From positions 1 through 38,978 of the forward strand of contig FR891290.1 in NCBI GenBank assembly GCA_000433755.1: a stretch of 38,978 nt of DNA. The letters are read 5' to 3'. The translations under genes were made by a program, and so were the position numbers. How positions within the stretch are numbered: the stretch's first letter is position 1; every line of letters starts with the position of its first letter. The stretch comes from Clostridium sp. CAG:465 (GTDB taxonomy: Bacteria > Bacillota > Clostridia > TANB77 > CAG-465). Positions 1 to 8,383 of this stretch are shown in pieces. Below the pieces are notes generated by a model that saw nothing but the letters and a program-made list of their open reading frames with translations, was not told the origin of the DNA and ran no database searches.

Positions 1-30
1 GGCTTTAAAGAGTTCGACGGAAATTCAATT

Positions 31-105
31 TGGCTGGGGTAGTAGGATTCGAACCTACGCATGATCGGGTCAGAGCCGATTGCCTTACCGCTTGGCGATA
101 CCCCA
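31..105 (-). tRNA. tRNA-Gln (anticodon CTG)
   Basis: The reverse complement folds as a full cloverleaf: 7-bp acceptor stem (35-41 with 99-105), T arm containing GGTTCGAATCC, and anticodon loop C-T-CTG-A-C closed by ATCGG/CCGAT. CCA is encoded (31-33). Discriminator base is G. It reads CAG. A second Gln tRNA (TTG) lies at 3975-4049 with a similar 3' trailer. Confidence 0.96.
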
Positions 106-117
106 CAACGCGCTATC

Positions 118-146
118 ATTATACACCAAATATGTATAACATGCAA
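118..146 (-). promoter_or_regulatory. Sigma-A-type promoter for tRNA-Gln(CTG)
   Basis: On the minus strand TTGCAT (-35, 141-146), 17 bp, TATAAT (-10, 118-123), about 13 bp before the tRNA 5' end. It lies just past the dipeptidase stop codon. Confidence 0.75.
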
Positions 147-151
147 TACTT

Positions 152-1104
152 TTACTTTAAATTTTCATTTAAAATTCGTATGTAATTTCCACCCATTATA
201 TTATTTATTTCTTTTGGACTGAATCCTCTTTTTTCAAGTTTTTCCTCAATTTTTTTAATATCTAAAACAGATTTTAAATCTTGTGGCTTATCTTCATTTT
301 CCATTCCATCAAAATCACTTCCAATTCCTACAAATTCACTTCCTACTAAGTTTGATATATATTCTATATGATCTACTACATTGTCTATTGTTACATATTT
401 ATTATTTGATAAAAATTCTTTATAAAAACATACACCTATCATACCTTTACATTTTGCAATTAACTTTATTTGTTCATCTGTTAAATTCCTTTTATTTTCA
501 CATAGACTATTTACACATGAGTGAGTGGCTATTACTGATTTATCTGTGATATTAATAATATCGAAAAAACTTTTCCTAGATATATGTGATACATCAACTA
601 TCATTCCAAGATTATTCATTAACTTTATACATTCTCTTCCCTTTGTTGTAAGTCCTGTATCATTTTTTGTAAAAGTTCCACAAGCAAGAAAATTATCATC
701 ATTCCAAGTAAGCGACATTACCTTTATTTTCCTATTATATAATTTTTCTAAATTTAATAGATTTCCACTTAATGCCGCTCCATTTTCTACAGTCAGTAAA
801 ATTCCAATTTTTCCCTCATTTATTATTTTTTGTAAATCACTTTTTGTATCAATTAAAACAATATCTGCATTCTTATTTTCATTATATTCTTTATAAATTT
901 ATCAAGCATTTCATTTACTCGTACATATGCTGTATTACCTATATCATATTTAGTATTAATAAATGATGCTAAGAACTGAATATATGGTTTTACAAACTCT
1001 GCATTAGTCATATTAAAATCAAATTTTGTATTAAAAATACTTAAATTTTCATCAAATGCTCTTTGTAATGTATCACAATGTCCATCAACTATTATATTAT
1101 ACAA
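152..1104 (-). pseudogene. Membrane dipeptidase (peptidase family M19), one frameshift
   Basis: M19 zinc dipeptidases hydrolyse dipeptides, often with D-residues. The N-terminal part (853-1104) starts at TTG with AGGTGAT six bases upstream and carries the metal-binding DGHCDT near residue 8. It runs out of frame near 890-902. The remainder continues in another frame to 152 and is clearly family-like: the bridging glutamate in LLTVENG, VMSLTWNDDN, VDVSH, ATHSC and GIGSDFDG. Restoring one T to the TTT run near 898 (AAATTTATAAAG on the minus strand) joins both parts into a protein of about 317 residues, close to family length, with every metal ligand present. It is therefore a recent loss, a sequencing error, or a gene tolerating slippage. 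Upstream is a PAP2 phosphatase with its own terminator. Confidence 0.85.
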
Positions 1105-1114
1105 AAAATCACCT

Positions 1115-1145
1115 CAAAAAAACTGCCATATATAACTATATGACA
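1115..1145 (-). terminator. Rho-independent terminator after the PAP2 gene
   Basis: Minus strand: TGTCATATA / TATATGGCA stem with one G-U pair and a 4-nt loop, then seven T. It lies between the PAP2 stop and the dipeptidase ribosome site. Confidence 0.75.
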
Positions 1146-1160
1146 ATTTTTTTATAAATA

Positions 1161-1790
1161 TTATTTTTTAAAATCTAAAATATTTTTTCTTTCAAAATAT
1201 TTTATTACTAAATATACAATAAATGCTACAAATACTCCTAAAATCCAACCAGCTAGAACATCTCCAAAATAGTGAACGCCTAGGTATACCCTACTAAGAC
1301 CTATAATTACAAAAAGTATAACAAGGGAAATACTTACAATAATCCTTTTTCCCTTTTTGTCAGCATTTTTTAAAAGTAATAAAATTATAATTGTATATAA
1401 AGCTGCATTTATCATTGAATGTCCACTAGGAAAACTATAGCTAGTTTCATTTATAAGCCTTAAAACACTTGGCCTTTGCCTTGCAAATATGTACTTTAAT
1501 ATAGTATTTAAAATAAATGAAATTGCTACAGTTATAAAAACTGGAATACCATACTTCATACGCGTTTGGTGCAAAGCACAAAGAACTAAACATATAATTG
1601 CGATAATAACAGGTCCACCTATGTTAGTAATTATTTTTACTATAATGGTAAAAATAGGATTTATATACAGTGAAATATTCCTATATACAAAATTTTCTAT
1701 TCCTACTATTTTTCCCGTTTCAAGCAAAACTACTATAAAGGCAAAAATAGATAATAAGGTTATGATAAGAATAAAATCTCTTCTTTTCAT
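1161..1790 (-). CDS. PAP2-family membrane phosphatase
   Basis: A 209-residue polytopic membrane protein with the three PAP2 signatures in order: K-x6-R-P (KYIFARQRP, about residues 105-113), PSGH (about 121-124), and S-R-x5-H-x3-D (SRVYLGVHYFGD, about 165-176). The family removes phosphate from lipid pyrophosphates or phosphates such as undecaprenyl pyrophosphate or phosphatidylglycerol phosphate on the outer membrane face. The signatures do not distinguish these substrates. GAGAGAATAGT precedes the ATG. The gene appears monocistronic, with a terminator at 1115-1145. Confidence 0.9.
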   Translation of the reverse strand: MKRRDFILIITLLSIFAFIVVLLETGKIVGIENFVYRNISLYINPIFTIIVKIITNIGGPVIIAIICLVLCALHQTRMKYGIPVFITVAISFILNTILKYIFARQRPSVLRLINETSYSFPSGHSMINAALYTIIILLLLKNADKKGKRIIVSISLVILFVIIGLSRVYLGVHYFGDVLAGWILGVFVAFIVYLVIKYFERKNILDFKK

Positions 1791-1859
1791 ACTATTCTCT
1801 CTTCACATATTTTTATATATTTTATTTTGTATATTTTCTTAAAACTTTTAATTATAAAC

Positions 1860-1888
1860 ATAATATCATCAACCTCTGCTGATATTAT
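1860..1888 (-). terminator. Hairpin downstream of the 272-residue membrane-anchored gene
   Basis: ATAATATCA (1860-1868) and TGATATTAT (1880-1888) form a 9-bp stem. The T-tail on either strand is weak, so termination is only likely. Confidence 0.45.
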
Positions 1889-1919
1889 ATATTTTATTGT
1901 AACAATTTTCAATATTTTT

Positions 1920-2738
1920 TTACAAATTTAATATATACGTATTATACGTAAATTTTTCACTCGTATTTAAAATTGGTGTATAAAAAGATATACATATTTT
2001 TCCCTTATCATTTATATACATTTTTAAATTATCTCCCATATTATTGTCTTTTTCTTTATATATTTCCTCTTTAATATAATCCTCAGCCGTCTTTTTATTA
2101 TCAATAAGGAAGTTTTTATCAGTAATGTTAAAATTATATTTAGTCTTTAAATCATTTGGAATTATATTCATAAGCTCTAAGCATACTTTTTCTATATTTG
2201 TATTTTTCTTATTTATTATTTGTCTATTTAAAATACTTTCTCCTGTTTTTAGATTAATATTATAAACTAAAACATTACTCACATTTTTTATATTATCAGT
2301 TCTTTTCTCAACCTTTTGAATTACTAAAGATAGAATATCATCATATGTATATTTATTATAATTTAATTCATACATTTCTTCATTTAATTTTATATTATCA
2401 TAATAATTTTTTATCTCACTATTTATTAATTTTACATTTTCATTATCCATATTTATAACAGGCATAACTGAGTTAAAGCTAAACTTAACGCCATCATAAT
2501 TTAACTCATACTCATATTTTTCATCATAAACTTCATCTTTATTTTCATCTATTTTATTCATAACTGATATATCTGTTTTATCAAACGAACTATTTACAGA
2601 ATAAACATCTACCTCATCATTTTTGTTGTTATCATCTCTTGCAAATATTCCATAGCTTACAAGTATTATTAAAATCACAAGAAGTATTATAACAATTGCC
2701 AAAATTGCAGCTATAAAATCTTTTTTTGTATCTTTCAT
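1920..2738 (-). CDS. Membrane-anchored extracytoplasmic protein, possibly RsiV/PdaC-like
   Basis: A 272-residue protein with one strong transmembrane helix near the N-terminus (about residues 8-30), then an acidic, Asn/Lys/Asp-rich linker and a soluble C-terminal domain predicted to lie outside the cell. The pattern of an aromatic beta-strand pair, Y-x-Y-D-D-I-L-S-L and a C-terminal C-I-S-F-Y-T-P strand recalls the DUF3298/PdaC-type domain of RsiV-like proteins, but I cannot confirm this by eye. GGTGAT-AATT precedes the ATG at 2738; an in-frame GTG three codons upstream would overlap that site and is less likely. A single promoter lies upstream. Confidence 0.6.
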   Translation of the reverse strand: MKDTKKDFIAAILAIVIILLVILIILVSYGIFARDDNNKNDEVDVYSVNSSFDKTDISVMNKIDENKDEVYDEKYEYELNYDGVKFSFNSVMPVINMDNENVKLINSEIKNYYDNIKLNEEMYELNYNKYTYDDILSLVIQKVEKRTDNIKNVSNVLVYNINLKTGESILNRQIINKKNTNIEKVCLELMNIIPNDLKTKYNFNITDKNFLIDNKKTAEDYIKEEIYKEKDNNMGDNLKMYINDKGKICISFYTPILNTSEKFTYNTYILNL

Positions 2739-2776
2739 AATTATCACCTATAATTATGATTTACAAAAATATTTTA

Positions 2777-2804
2777 ATTATAACAAAATGATTTTTTTCT
2801 ACAA
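2777..2804 (-). promoter_or_regulatory. Promoter of the membrane-anchored protein
   Basis: Minus strand TTGTAG, 16 bp, TATAAT. The -10 is good and the -35 moderate. Confidence 0.55.
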
Positions 2805-3147
2805 AATATTATATAAAACCTTCCATTCTCATCCATTTTTCTTTAATTTAATTTTCTTTATATTCATCAATCTTATAGCATGTCAGATCTATACACCATC
2901 TTTTCTATATGATGTTATTAAAAAAATACCATCCTTTTTCAGAATGATATTCCATATTACTATTCAAAAAAATTCGAAAATATTCGTTATGGTTCCGTTT
3001 TTATAGTTGTTTACAAATTGGAATTGGTAAAAATTGATACAAATATCAATCAGTTTCCGTTATTAATGTAACATATATTGTTAGATTTGATAAGTATAAT
3101 CTTTAATAATTGCAAATTTAAACATTTTTTACATAATTCAGTTGCAC
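2805..3147. other. Intergenic, no gene seen
   Basis: A+T-rich stretch between the membrane-anchored protein and the acetyltransferase. A 72-codon open frame on the plus strand (2788-3006) lacks a ribosome site and has biased, repetitive Phe/Ile content, so I regard it as chance. No strong hairpin was seen. Confidence 0.5.
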
Positions 3148-3624
3148 CTAGATTAAATTATATTCATATCTCATACTTTTACATGTAAATCCTAATTCTT
3201 TGTAAAAATTTATTGCATTTTTATTAAATGCCCATACATTCAACTCAATACTACTAACATTCTCTTTTCTTGCTAACTGCTTAGCCATATCACAAAGTTT
3301 ACTACCTATTCCTTTTCTAGTGTAATTCTTATCTATACAAATATCTTCTATAAATAATAACCTTCTTTGTTTAAAAATTCCATCTTCCTTAACTTCTTTT
3401 ATTTCTGAAATGATTTCACCAACAATTACATCATTAACTTCCGCAACAAAACAAAAATATTGATGTTCTCTTAAATATTTTTTAAATTCATCAAGCGGTA
3501 ATGGATCTACATTTCTATATATATCCTTTCTTTCATTTAGATGTAATTTATGAACTTGCTCAACGAGTTTATGGACTTGATTAAAATCATTTATGCACAT
3601 TTTTCTGACAATTATATCTTTCAT
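3148..3624 (-). CDS. GNAT-family N-acetyltransferase
   Basis: 158 residues, a normal single-domain GNAT length. Family features in order: N-terminal beta-strand with R-K-M (residues 7-9), central FVAEVNDVIVGE strand (motif B region), FIEDICID, then the acetyl-CoA pyrophosphate loop R-K-G-I-G-S-K-L (about 113-120), and NFYKELGF near the C-terminus. Acetyl-CoA is the expected donor. The acceptor cannot be inferred. Ribosome site AAAGGGGG precedes the ATG. A promoter lies at 3664-3691 and the gene appears monocistronic. Confidence 0.88.
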   Translation of the reverse strand: MKDIIVRKMCINDFNQVHKLVEQVHKLHLNERKDIYRNVDPLPLDEFKKYLREHQYFCFVAEVNDVIVGEIISEIKEVKEDGIFKQRRLLFIEDICIDKNYTRKGIGSKLCDMAKQLARKENVSSIELNVWAFNKNAINFYKELGFTCKSMRYEYNLI

Positions 3625-3663
3625 ATTTCCCCCTTTAAATAGTAATATAACATTTTCGCATTA

Positions 3664-3691
3664 ATTATACCATACTTTAAATTATTTGCAA
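3664..3691 (-). promoter_or_regulatory. Promoter of the GNAT gene
   Basis: Minus strand TTGCAA (3686-3691), 16 bp, TATAAT (3664-3669). Confidence 0.65.
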
Positions 3692-3879
3692 CATTCCATC
3701 AGGAAACTCAGTAAAAGAGAGTAAACTTTGATATTACTATAAAATATTCCAAAATTTTATTTTCTTGGGTTATCCACTCAAGTGTTGATTTTATTTATTT
3801 TCTATTTTTTGTGCTATTAAATAGCATGCATAACGAATTAATTTATAATTTTCTATTAATTCTTCTCTCAGTTAAAAAA

Positions 3880-3910
3880 GGTAAAAAAATAAAGCCGATT
3901 TAATCGACTT
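3880..3910 (-). terminator. Terminator of the tRNA-His/tRNA-Gln transcript
   Basis: Minus strand AAGTCGATT / AATCGGCTT stem with one G-U pair, then TTATTTTTTT. It lies about 65 bp past tRNA-Gln(TTG). A second hairpin, AACTCT/AGAGTT, sits between. The rest of 3692-3879 holds only a small perfect TGCTAT/ATAGCA hairpin and no gene. Confidence 0.7.
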
Positions 3911-3974
3911 ATATTTTTTTTTCATCAAACTCTTTATTATCCAAAAAACTATAGAGTTCAGCAAAAATTCAGTT

Positions 3975-4049
3975 TGGCTGGGCTGGCAGGATTCGAACCT
4001 GCGCATGGTAGAGTCAAAGTCTACTGCCTTACCACTTGGCTACAGCCCA
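3975..4049 (-). tRNA. tRNA-Gln (anticodon TTG)
   Basis: Reverse complement forms a complete cloverleaf. Anticodon stem GTAGA/TCTAC encloses C-T-TTG-A-C. CCA is encoded (3975-3977). It is co-oriented with tRNA-His 20 bp upstream and shares its promoter. Confidence 0.96.
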
Positions 4050-4069
4050 ATATATAAACTTAATACATA

Positions 4070-4147
4070 TGGGGTGGAAAATGGGATTCGAACCCATGAC
4101 CTCCAGTGCCACAAACTGGCGCTCTAACCAACTGCGCTATATCCACC
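4070..4147 (-). tRNA. tRNA-His (anticodon GTG)
   Basis: Reverse complement gives acceptor GTGGATA/TTTCCAC with an encoded extra 5' G (position -1, base 4147) pairing with C73, the identity mark of tRNA-His. The anticodon loop is T-T-GTG-G-C between CCAGT and ACTGG. CCA is encoded. Confidence 0.96.
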
Positions 4148-4163
4148 GCTCACAGTACTTTTA

Positions 4164-4192
4164 ATTTTACATTATTTCTTTTATTTTGTCAA
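4164..4192 (-). promoter_or_regulatory. Promoter of the tRNA-His/tRNA-Gln pair
   Basis: Minus strand TTGACA (4187-4192), 17 bp, TAAAAT (4164-4169), just upstream of the tRNA-His 5' end. Confidence 0.75.
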
Positions 4193-4275
4193 TATTTTAT
4201 ACTAATTTTATTAAATTTTTTTCTTTTTTATCATATAAATATTATACTCTAGTAAAATTAATATATACTAATTAT

Positions 4276-4908
4276 CTAAAATTTTGCAACTAATTTATAA
4301 ATAGGTCCAAAAGGCGAAAACTTCTTTTCATATTCAGTTTCTACATTAAAAACCTCTGTCTTATGCAAATCTAAATAAACCTCAATAAATTCCATACCAA
4401 AATTTTGCATACTTACTAAACTATATTCAAAAAGTCCCCTATTATCAGTTTTAAACTCAATAATTCCATCTTTCTTTAAAACTTTTTTGTAATTTTCTAA
4501 AAAATCTTTGTAAGTAAGACGTCTTTTAGTATGTCTCTTTTTAGGCCATGGATCACTAAAATTTAAATATAGCACATCAACCTGATTTTCACTAAAATAA
4601 TCAAGTAATTTTAAAGCGTCAAAAGACATAAAGTATAAATTTTTTAAAGCTATACCATTTTCTTCTTCAAACCTATTTAATTTTTTAATTGCAAGAGCTA
4701 GTACTTGTGGAGACAATTCAATTCCAATATATACATTATCTGGATTTAATTTTGCCATATTAGAAATAAAATCACCTTTTCCCATACCAATCTCAATGCA
4801 AATCTTTTTATCTGTATTAAGTATACCTTGTAATTTTTCTCTATCTTTAATAAATCTATTAAAATTTTCTATTATATCATTTGCCTGTGGGTTATATCTT
4901 GTCCTCAT
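4276..4908 (-). CDS. trmB: tRNA (guanine-N7-)-methyltransferase
   Basis: A 210-residue class I SAM-dependent methyltransferase that makes 7-methylguanosine at tRNA position 46. The SAM-binding loop CIEIGMGKGDFI is at about residues 36-47, followed by the acidic IGIELS strand end. The TrmB signature LNFSDPWPKKRHTKRRL is present at about residues 116-132. Length matches the family. AGGAGGAAAA immediately precedes the ATG and overlaps the stop codon of the upstream gene, suggesting translational coupling in the secG-rnr transcript. Confidence 0.95.
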   Translation of the reverse strand: MRTRYNPQANDIIENFNRFIKDREKLQGILNTDKKICIEIGMGKGDFISNMAKLNPDNVYIGIELSPQVLALAIKKLNRFEEENGIALKNLYFMSFDALKLLDYFSENQVDVLYLNFSDPWPKKRHTKRRLTYKDFLENYKKVLKKDGIIEFKTDNRGLFEYSLVSMQNFGMEFIEVYLDLHKTEVFNVETEYEKKFSPFGPIYKLVAKF

Positions 4909-4916
4909 TTTTCCTC

Positions 4917-5723
4917 CTAAACTCTAGAAATAATTGTTCCTATAGCTATAATAACTGTACTAATCAAAAATGAAATAACAAAATATCCATAAGGTACAGT
5001 TACGTTGTTTTTTTCATTTTTCGCTGTTTTTTCTTCTTTTTTCTTAGCTACCTCTTTTAATTTCTTTTTATTATCTGTTGCTTCATAAAAAGTTCTTTTA
5101 AAATCAAGCATCGAATAATCCTGATTCCTTGAATATCTCCATCTTTTTGTACTAAGAAGACAATACTGAATTCCAGTTGCTACAGAAAGACCTACTGCTA
5201 TTAACTGAATTATAGCGCCTATACACATAGGAATTACACTTGCTTTCCCTGTTAAGACATTAAAATTAGTAACAATATCACAAGCTAAGCTATATGATGA
5301 TGCTATACCAATAACAGGTATAAAGAAATATGGCGCAATTCCTGCAAGTATAATCATGAAAATTAAAGGTATTTTCTTTGTAATTATTAAAGAAAAAACA
5401 CCATTAGAAGCTTCACTTACTTCTTTTGCTTTTTGTGCAAGTTCTGCAATATTAGGAGTAGAATTTATTTTTGATATTAGAGTTGCTATCATAACAAAAA
5501 AAACAACAAGACATATTATATATATAATTATATGTTTTCTCATAAGTTTTTCTTTATAAAATTTAAAATATCCTATCATAATATTTTTTATACCAAATTT
5601 ACTACTCTTATTATCGGAAACATTAGCATTTTCATCTTTTTTATTTAATTTATTTTTACTATCTTTACCTTTTACATTACCAGAATTTCTTGATACATTT
5701 CTTCTTTTTTGGGTATTTTGCAT
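4917..5723 (-). CDS. Multi-pass membrane protein, SpoIIM-like architecture
   Basis: 268 residues. Residues 1-50 are Lys/Asn/Asp-rich and look disordered and cytoplasmic. A transmembrane helix follows at about 64-84, then an extracytoplasmic stretch, a cluster of hydrophobic helices at about 113-185, a charged Lys/Glu-rich loop (about 190-240) and a last helix at the C-terminus. The central small-residue-rich hydrophobic cluster resembles stage II sporulation protein M/DUF95-type proteins, but no diagnostic motif is certain, so I leave it as unknown. AAGGAGAGTGTAAT precedes the ATG. It lies between rnr and trmB with very short gaps, so it is probably in the same operon. Confidence 0.7.
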   Translation of the reverse strand: MQNTQKRRNVSRNSGNVKGKDSKNKLNKKDENANVSDNKSSKFGIKNIMIGYFKFYKEKLMRKHIIIYIICLVVFFVMIATLISKINSTPNIAELAQKAKEVSEASNGVFSLIITKKIPLIFMIILAGIAPYFFIPVIGIASSYSLACDIVTNFNVLTGKASVIPMCIGAIIQLIAVGLSVATGIQYCLLSTKRWRYSRNQDYSMLDFKRTFYEATDNKKKLKEVAKKKEEKTAKNEKNNVTVPYGYFVISFLISTVIIAIGTIISRV

Positions 5724-5740
5724 ATTACACTCTCCTTAAA

Positions 5741-7882
5741 CTAAACAATCATAAAGTCAATTTCTTTTAATTTTATGTCTGCCCTTATAAGTTTAACTTT
5801 TAATTTATCACCTATTTTAAAAGTTTTTCCTGTTTCTTTTCCAAGAAGTCTATGTTTTTTATCATCATATATATAATAATCCAAATCATTAATATTGTCA
5901 AATGAAATTAAACCCTCAACTGTATTTTCAAGTCTTACGAATATTCCAAAAGATGTTACATTTGAAATTACAGCTTCAAATTCATCACCAACAAATTTAC
6001 TCATATATATACACTTATATAAATCATCAAAATCTCTTTCTATTAAAGTTGCATTTTTTTCAGTTTCACTAGATGTTTTTGAATACTCTATAGCTTGAGT
6101 AGCATACTTAGCTATCTTTTTATCACTTAAAACATATCCACTTTCGATATAATCAGATATTACTCTATGAATAAACAAATCAGGATATCTTCTAATAGGT
6201 GAAGTAAAGTGACAATAATATTTTGCAGCAAGACCAAAATGTCCTAAACATTCTTCAGAATATTTTGCAATCTTTAATGTCCTTAACATATAACTTGAAA
6301 TAATTCTTTTTTCTTCCTCATCTTCAATATTATCAATTAAAGTAGATAAAGTCTTTGGATGTATATTTTTTATTCCTTTTAATTTAAGTTTATATGAACT
6401 TAGTATCTCATTTAACTCTCTTAATTTTTCTTCATCTGGCTTTTCATGAATACGATAAATAAATGGAATATCTAGGAAATAAAATTTCTCAGCAATTTGC
6501 ATATTTGCAGCAAGCATAAATTCTTCTATTATTTTATTTGCAATTGTAATCTCATATGGTTTTATATCAACAACTTTTTTATTTTCATCTAGCACAACTT
6601 TTGTCTCAGGTATATCAAAATCTATACTTCCACTTTGTTTTCTTTTTTTATTTAAAATAACAGCAAGTTCCTTCATAAGCATAATATCATCTATATAGTC
6701 TCTGTATTCTTTTAATACATCTTCATCTTCACCACATATAACTTTATATACCTTATCATATGACATTTTCTTGGTAACACGTATAACAGACTTAAAAACA
6801 TTGCTTTCTATAACATTACCATCTTTGTCAAATAAAATATCAATTGCAAGAGTTAGTCTTCTTACTCCTTGATTTAAACTACAAATTCCATTTGAAAGTT
6901 TTTTTGGTAACATAGGAATAACAGTACCAGGAATATATATGCTAGTCCCTCTATATATTGCTTCTTCATTTAAAAAAGTTCCTTCTTTTACATAATTAGA
7001 AACATCTGCTATATAAACAGATAAAAGATATCCATCGCTTTTCTTTTTTACCTGAACAGCATCATCAAGATCCATTGCATCACTAGCATCTATTGTATAT
7101 ACTTTTTCTTTTGTTCTATCAACTCTATTAATTGTATCATTATCAGTTACTTTGGAAGGAATTTGCCTTAACTCTTCTCTAATTTGTGATGAAAATTCTT
7201 TCATATTTTCTAAGCCATAAGATATACTTAAGGCTTTAATTTCTGACTTTTCATCTTTACCACTTGCTATAGTTCTTAATATTTTTCCTTCAGCCCTAGT
7301 ATCACTAGTAGCATATTTAGTTATTTCTACTTCTACAATTTGTCCATTAATACGTCCAATTGATTCCTTTTTAGGTATATATATATCAGGTATTTTTTTA
7401 TCAATTGGTTCCACAAATCCAAAATTATTATTCTTTATAAATCTACCAATTACATTAACGGTATTTCTTTTTAGTATTTTTATTACTTTACCTTCTCTTC
7501 TATGATTAGAATCTAAAATTTGCTTAACCAATATTTCATCATTATTTATAGCGCCAAGAGAATTTTTTGAAGATATATATATATCTTCTCCTTTATTAGC
7601 AATACCAAAACCAAATCTTTCTGATTTTGACTCAAATACACATTTTATAACATCCGTATTATCAACAGGAACATATCTTTTACTTTCATCTAAATATATA
7701 ATTCCTTCAACTTCTAATTCATCAAGTATTTCATCTAATATACCTATATCATTTTTTGGAATATTAAAAAAACTGCAAATTTGTTTTTTAGTCATTAGTT
7801 TATATTCTTTATTTGAAAAAAAGGAAGTCAATGCTTCCTTTCTTCTTAAATAATCTCTATTATTTATATCATTTTTTTTCAT
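5741..7882 (-). CDS. rnr: Ribonuclease R (3'-5' exoribonuclease)
   Basis: 713 residues, usual length for Firmicute RNase R. The order is an N-terminal winged-helix region, cold-shock/OB domains with GRFIKNNNFGFVEP (about 150-163), the RNB catalytic domain with the metal-binding TIDASDAMDLDDAV (about 263-276), the HFTSPIRRYPDLFIHR motif (about 561-576), and a C-terminal S1 domain (about 625-710). It degrades structured RNA processively from 3' ends and acts with trans-translation in other species. The ribosome site is AAGG nine bases before the ATG. secG lies 10 bp upstream, the conserved Firmicute order secG-rnr; smpB is not next to it here. Confidence 0.96.
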   Translation of the reverse strand: MKKNDINNRDYLRRKEALTSFFSNKEYKLMTKKQICSFFNIPKNDIGILDEILDELEVEGIIYLDESKRYVPVDNTDVIKCVFESKSERFGFGIANKGEDIYISSKNSLGAINNDEILVKQILDSNHRREGKVIKILKRNTVNVIGRFIKNNNFGFVEPIDKKIPDIYIPKKESIGRINGQIVEVEITKYATSDTRAEGKILRTIASGKDEKSEIKALSISYGLENMKEFSSQIREELRQIPSKVTDNDTINRVDRTKEKVYTIDASDAMDLDDAVQVKKKSDGYLLSVYIADVSNYVKEGTFLNEEAIYRGTSIYIPGTVIPMLPKKLSNGICSLNQGVRRLTLAIDILFDKDGNVIESNVFKSVIRVTKKMSYDKVYKVICGEDEDVLKEYRDYIDDIMLMKELAVILNKKRKQSGSIDFDIPETKVVLDENKKVVDIKPYEITIANKIIEEFMLAANMQIAEKFYFLDIPFIYRIHEKPDEEKLRELNEILSSYKLKLKGIKNIHPKTLSTLIDNIEDEEEKRIISSYMLRTLKIAKYSEECLGHFGLAAKYYCHFTSPIRRYPDLFIHRVISDYIESGYVLSDKKIAKYATQAIEYSKTSSETEKNATLIERDFDDLYKCIYMSKFVGDEFEAVISNVTSFGIFVRLENTVEGLISFDNINDLDYYIYDDKKHRLLGKETGKTFKIGDKLKVKLIRADIKLKEIDFMIV

Positions 7883-7892
7883 ATCTTTTTCC

Positions 7893-8129
7893 TTATTTAA
7901 TTATTGCAACCGTAGTGGCAAAACATAACACGCAAAATAATATTGCAAGGCCTACAGTCCATTTAGATAATACACCATCTAAAGTTTTTGATTTATTTGA
8001 GCCATAAAAAGTATTTGCTCCAGTTAAAACTGATTGTGAATCTTTACTATTTTGCATCATTACAACTATTGTAAGAATTATACCAACTACTACAGTAGCT
8101 ATTGAAAGTGTCCAATCTATCCATCCCAT
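7893..8129 (-). CDS. secG: Protein-export membrane protein SecG
   Basis: 78 residues with two transmembrane helices (about 8-26 and 55-76) joined by the conserved loop with MMQNSKDSQS and a Gly/Asn-rich segment ending FYGSNKSKTLDG. SecG is the small auxiliary subunit of the SecYEG translocon. Ribosome site AGGGGG. The gene opens a transcript that appears to continue through rnr, a membrane protein and trmB. Confidence 0.93.
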   Translation of the reverse strand: MGWIDWTLSIATVVVGIILTIVVMMQNSKDSQSVLTGANTFYGSNKSKTLDGVLSKWTVGLAILFCVLCFATTVAIIK

Positions 8130-8165
8130 TTTGTATTTCCCCCTAAAAATTTCTCTAATACAACA

Positions 8166-8194
8166 ATTATAGCATAAAAATATATAAAAGACAA
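8166..8194 (-). promoter_or_regulatory. Promoter of the secG-rnr operon
   Basis: Minus strand TTGTCT (8189-8194), 17 bp, TATAAT (8166-8171). Confidence 0.7.
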
Positions 8195-8296
8195 GTAATT
8201 AGAAAAATGTTTTGTTTAAAAATTATATTTGTTGATTACTTATTTGAAATAAATTTTCTATTTTATATAATTTAACTTTTTATTGTGTATCACAAA

Positions 8297-8350
8297 TGAA
8301 AAAATAAACCTATAGGAACAGACACTCTTTTTTCGTGTCCACCCTATAGG
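8297..8350 (-). terminator. Two-tier terminator after the Bax-inhibitor gene
   Basis: Outer arms are both CCTATAGG (8309-8316, 8343-8350). Inside is a GACAC/GTGTC stem. The minus-strand tail is TTTATTTTTTC. The outer arm is itself palindromic. Confidence 0.75.
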
Positions 8351-8383
8351 ATACATTTTAAAAATTACTATCATTTTTTGTTT

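Noticed and set aside
2788..3006. 72-codon plus-strand ORF
   Set aside because: No ribosome site, Phe/Ile-dominated composition typical of chance frames in A+T-rich DNA, and it overlaps the promoter of the minus-strand gene.
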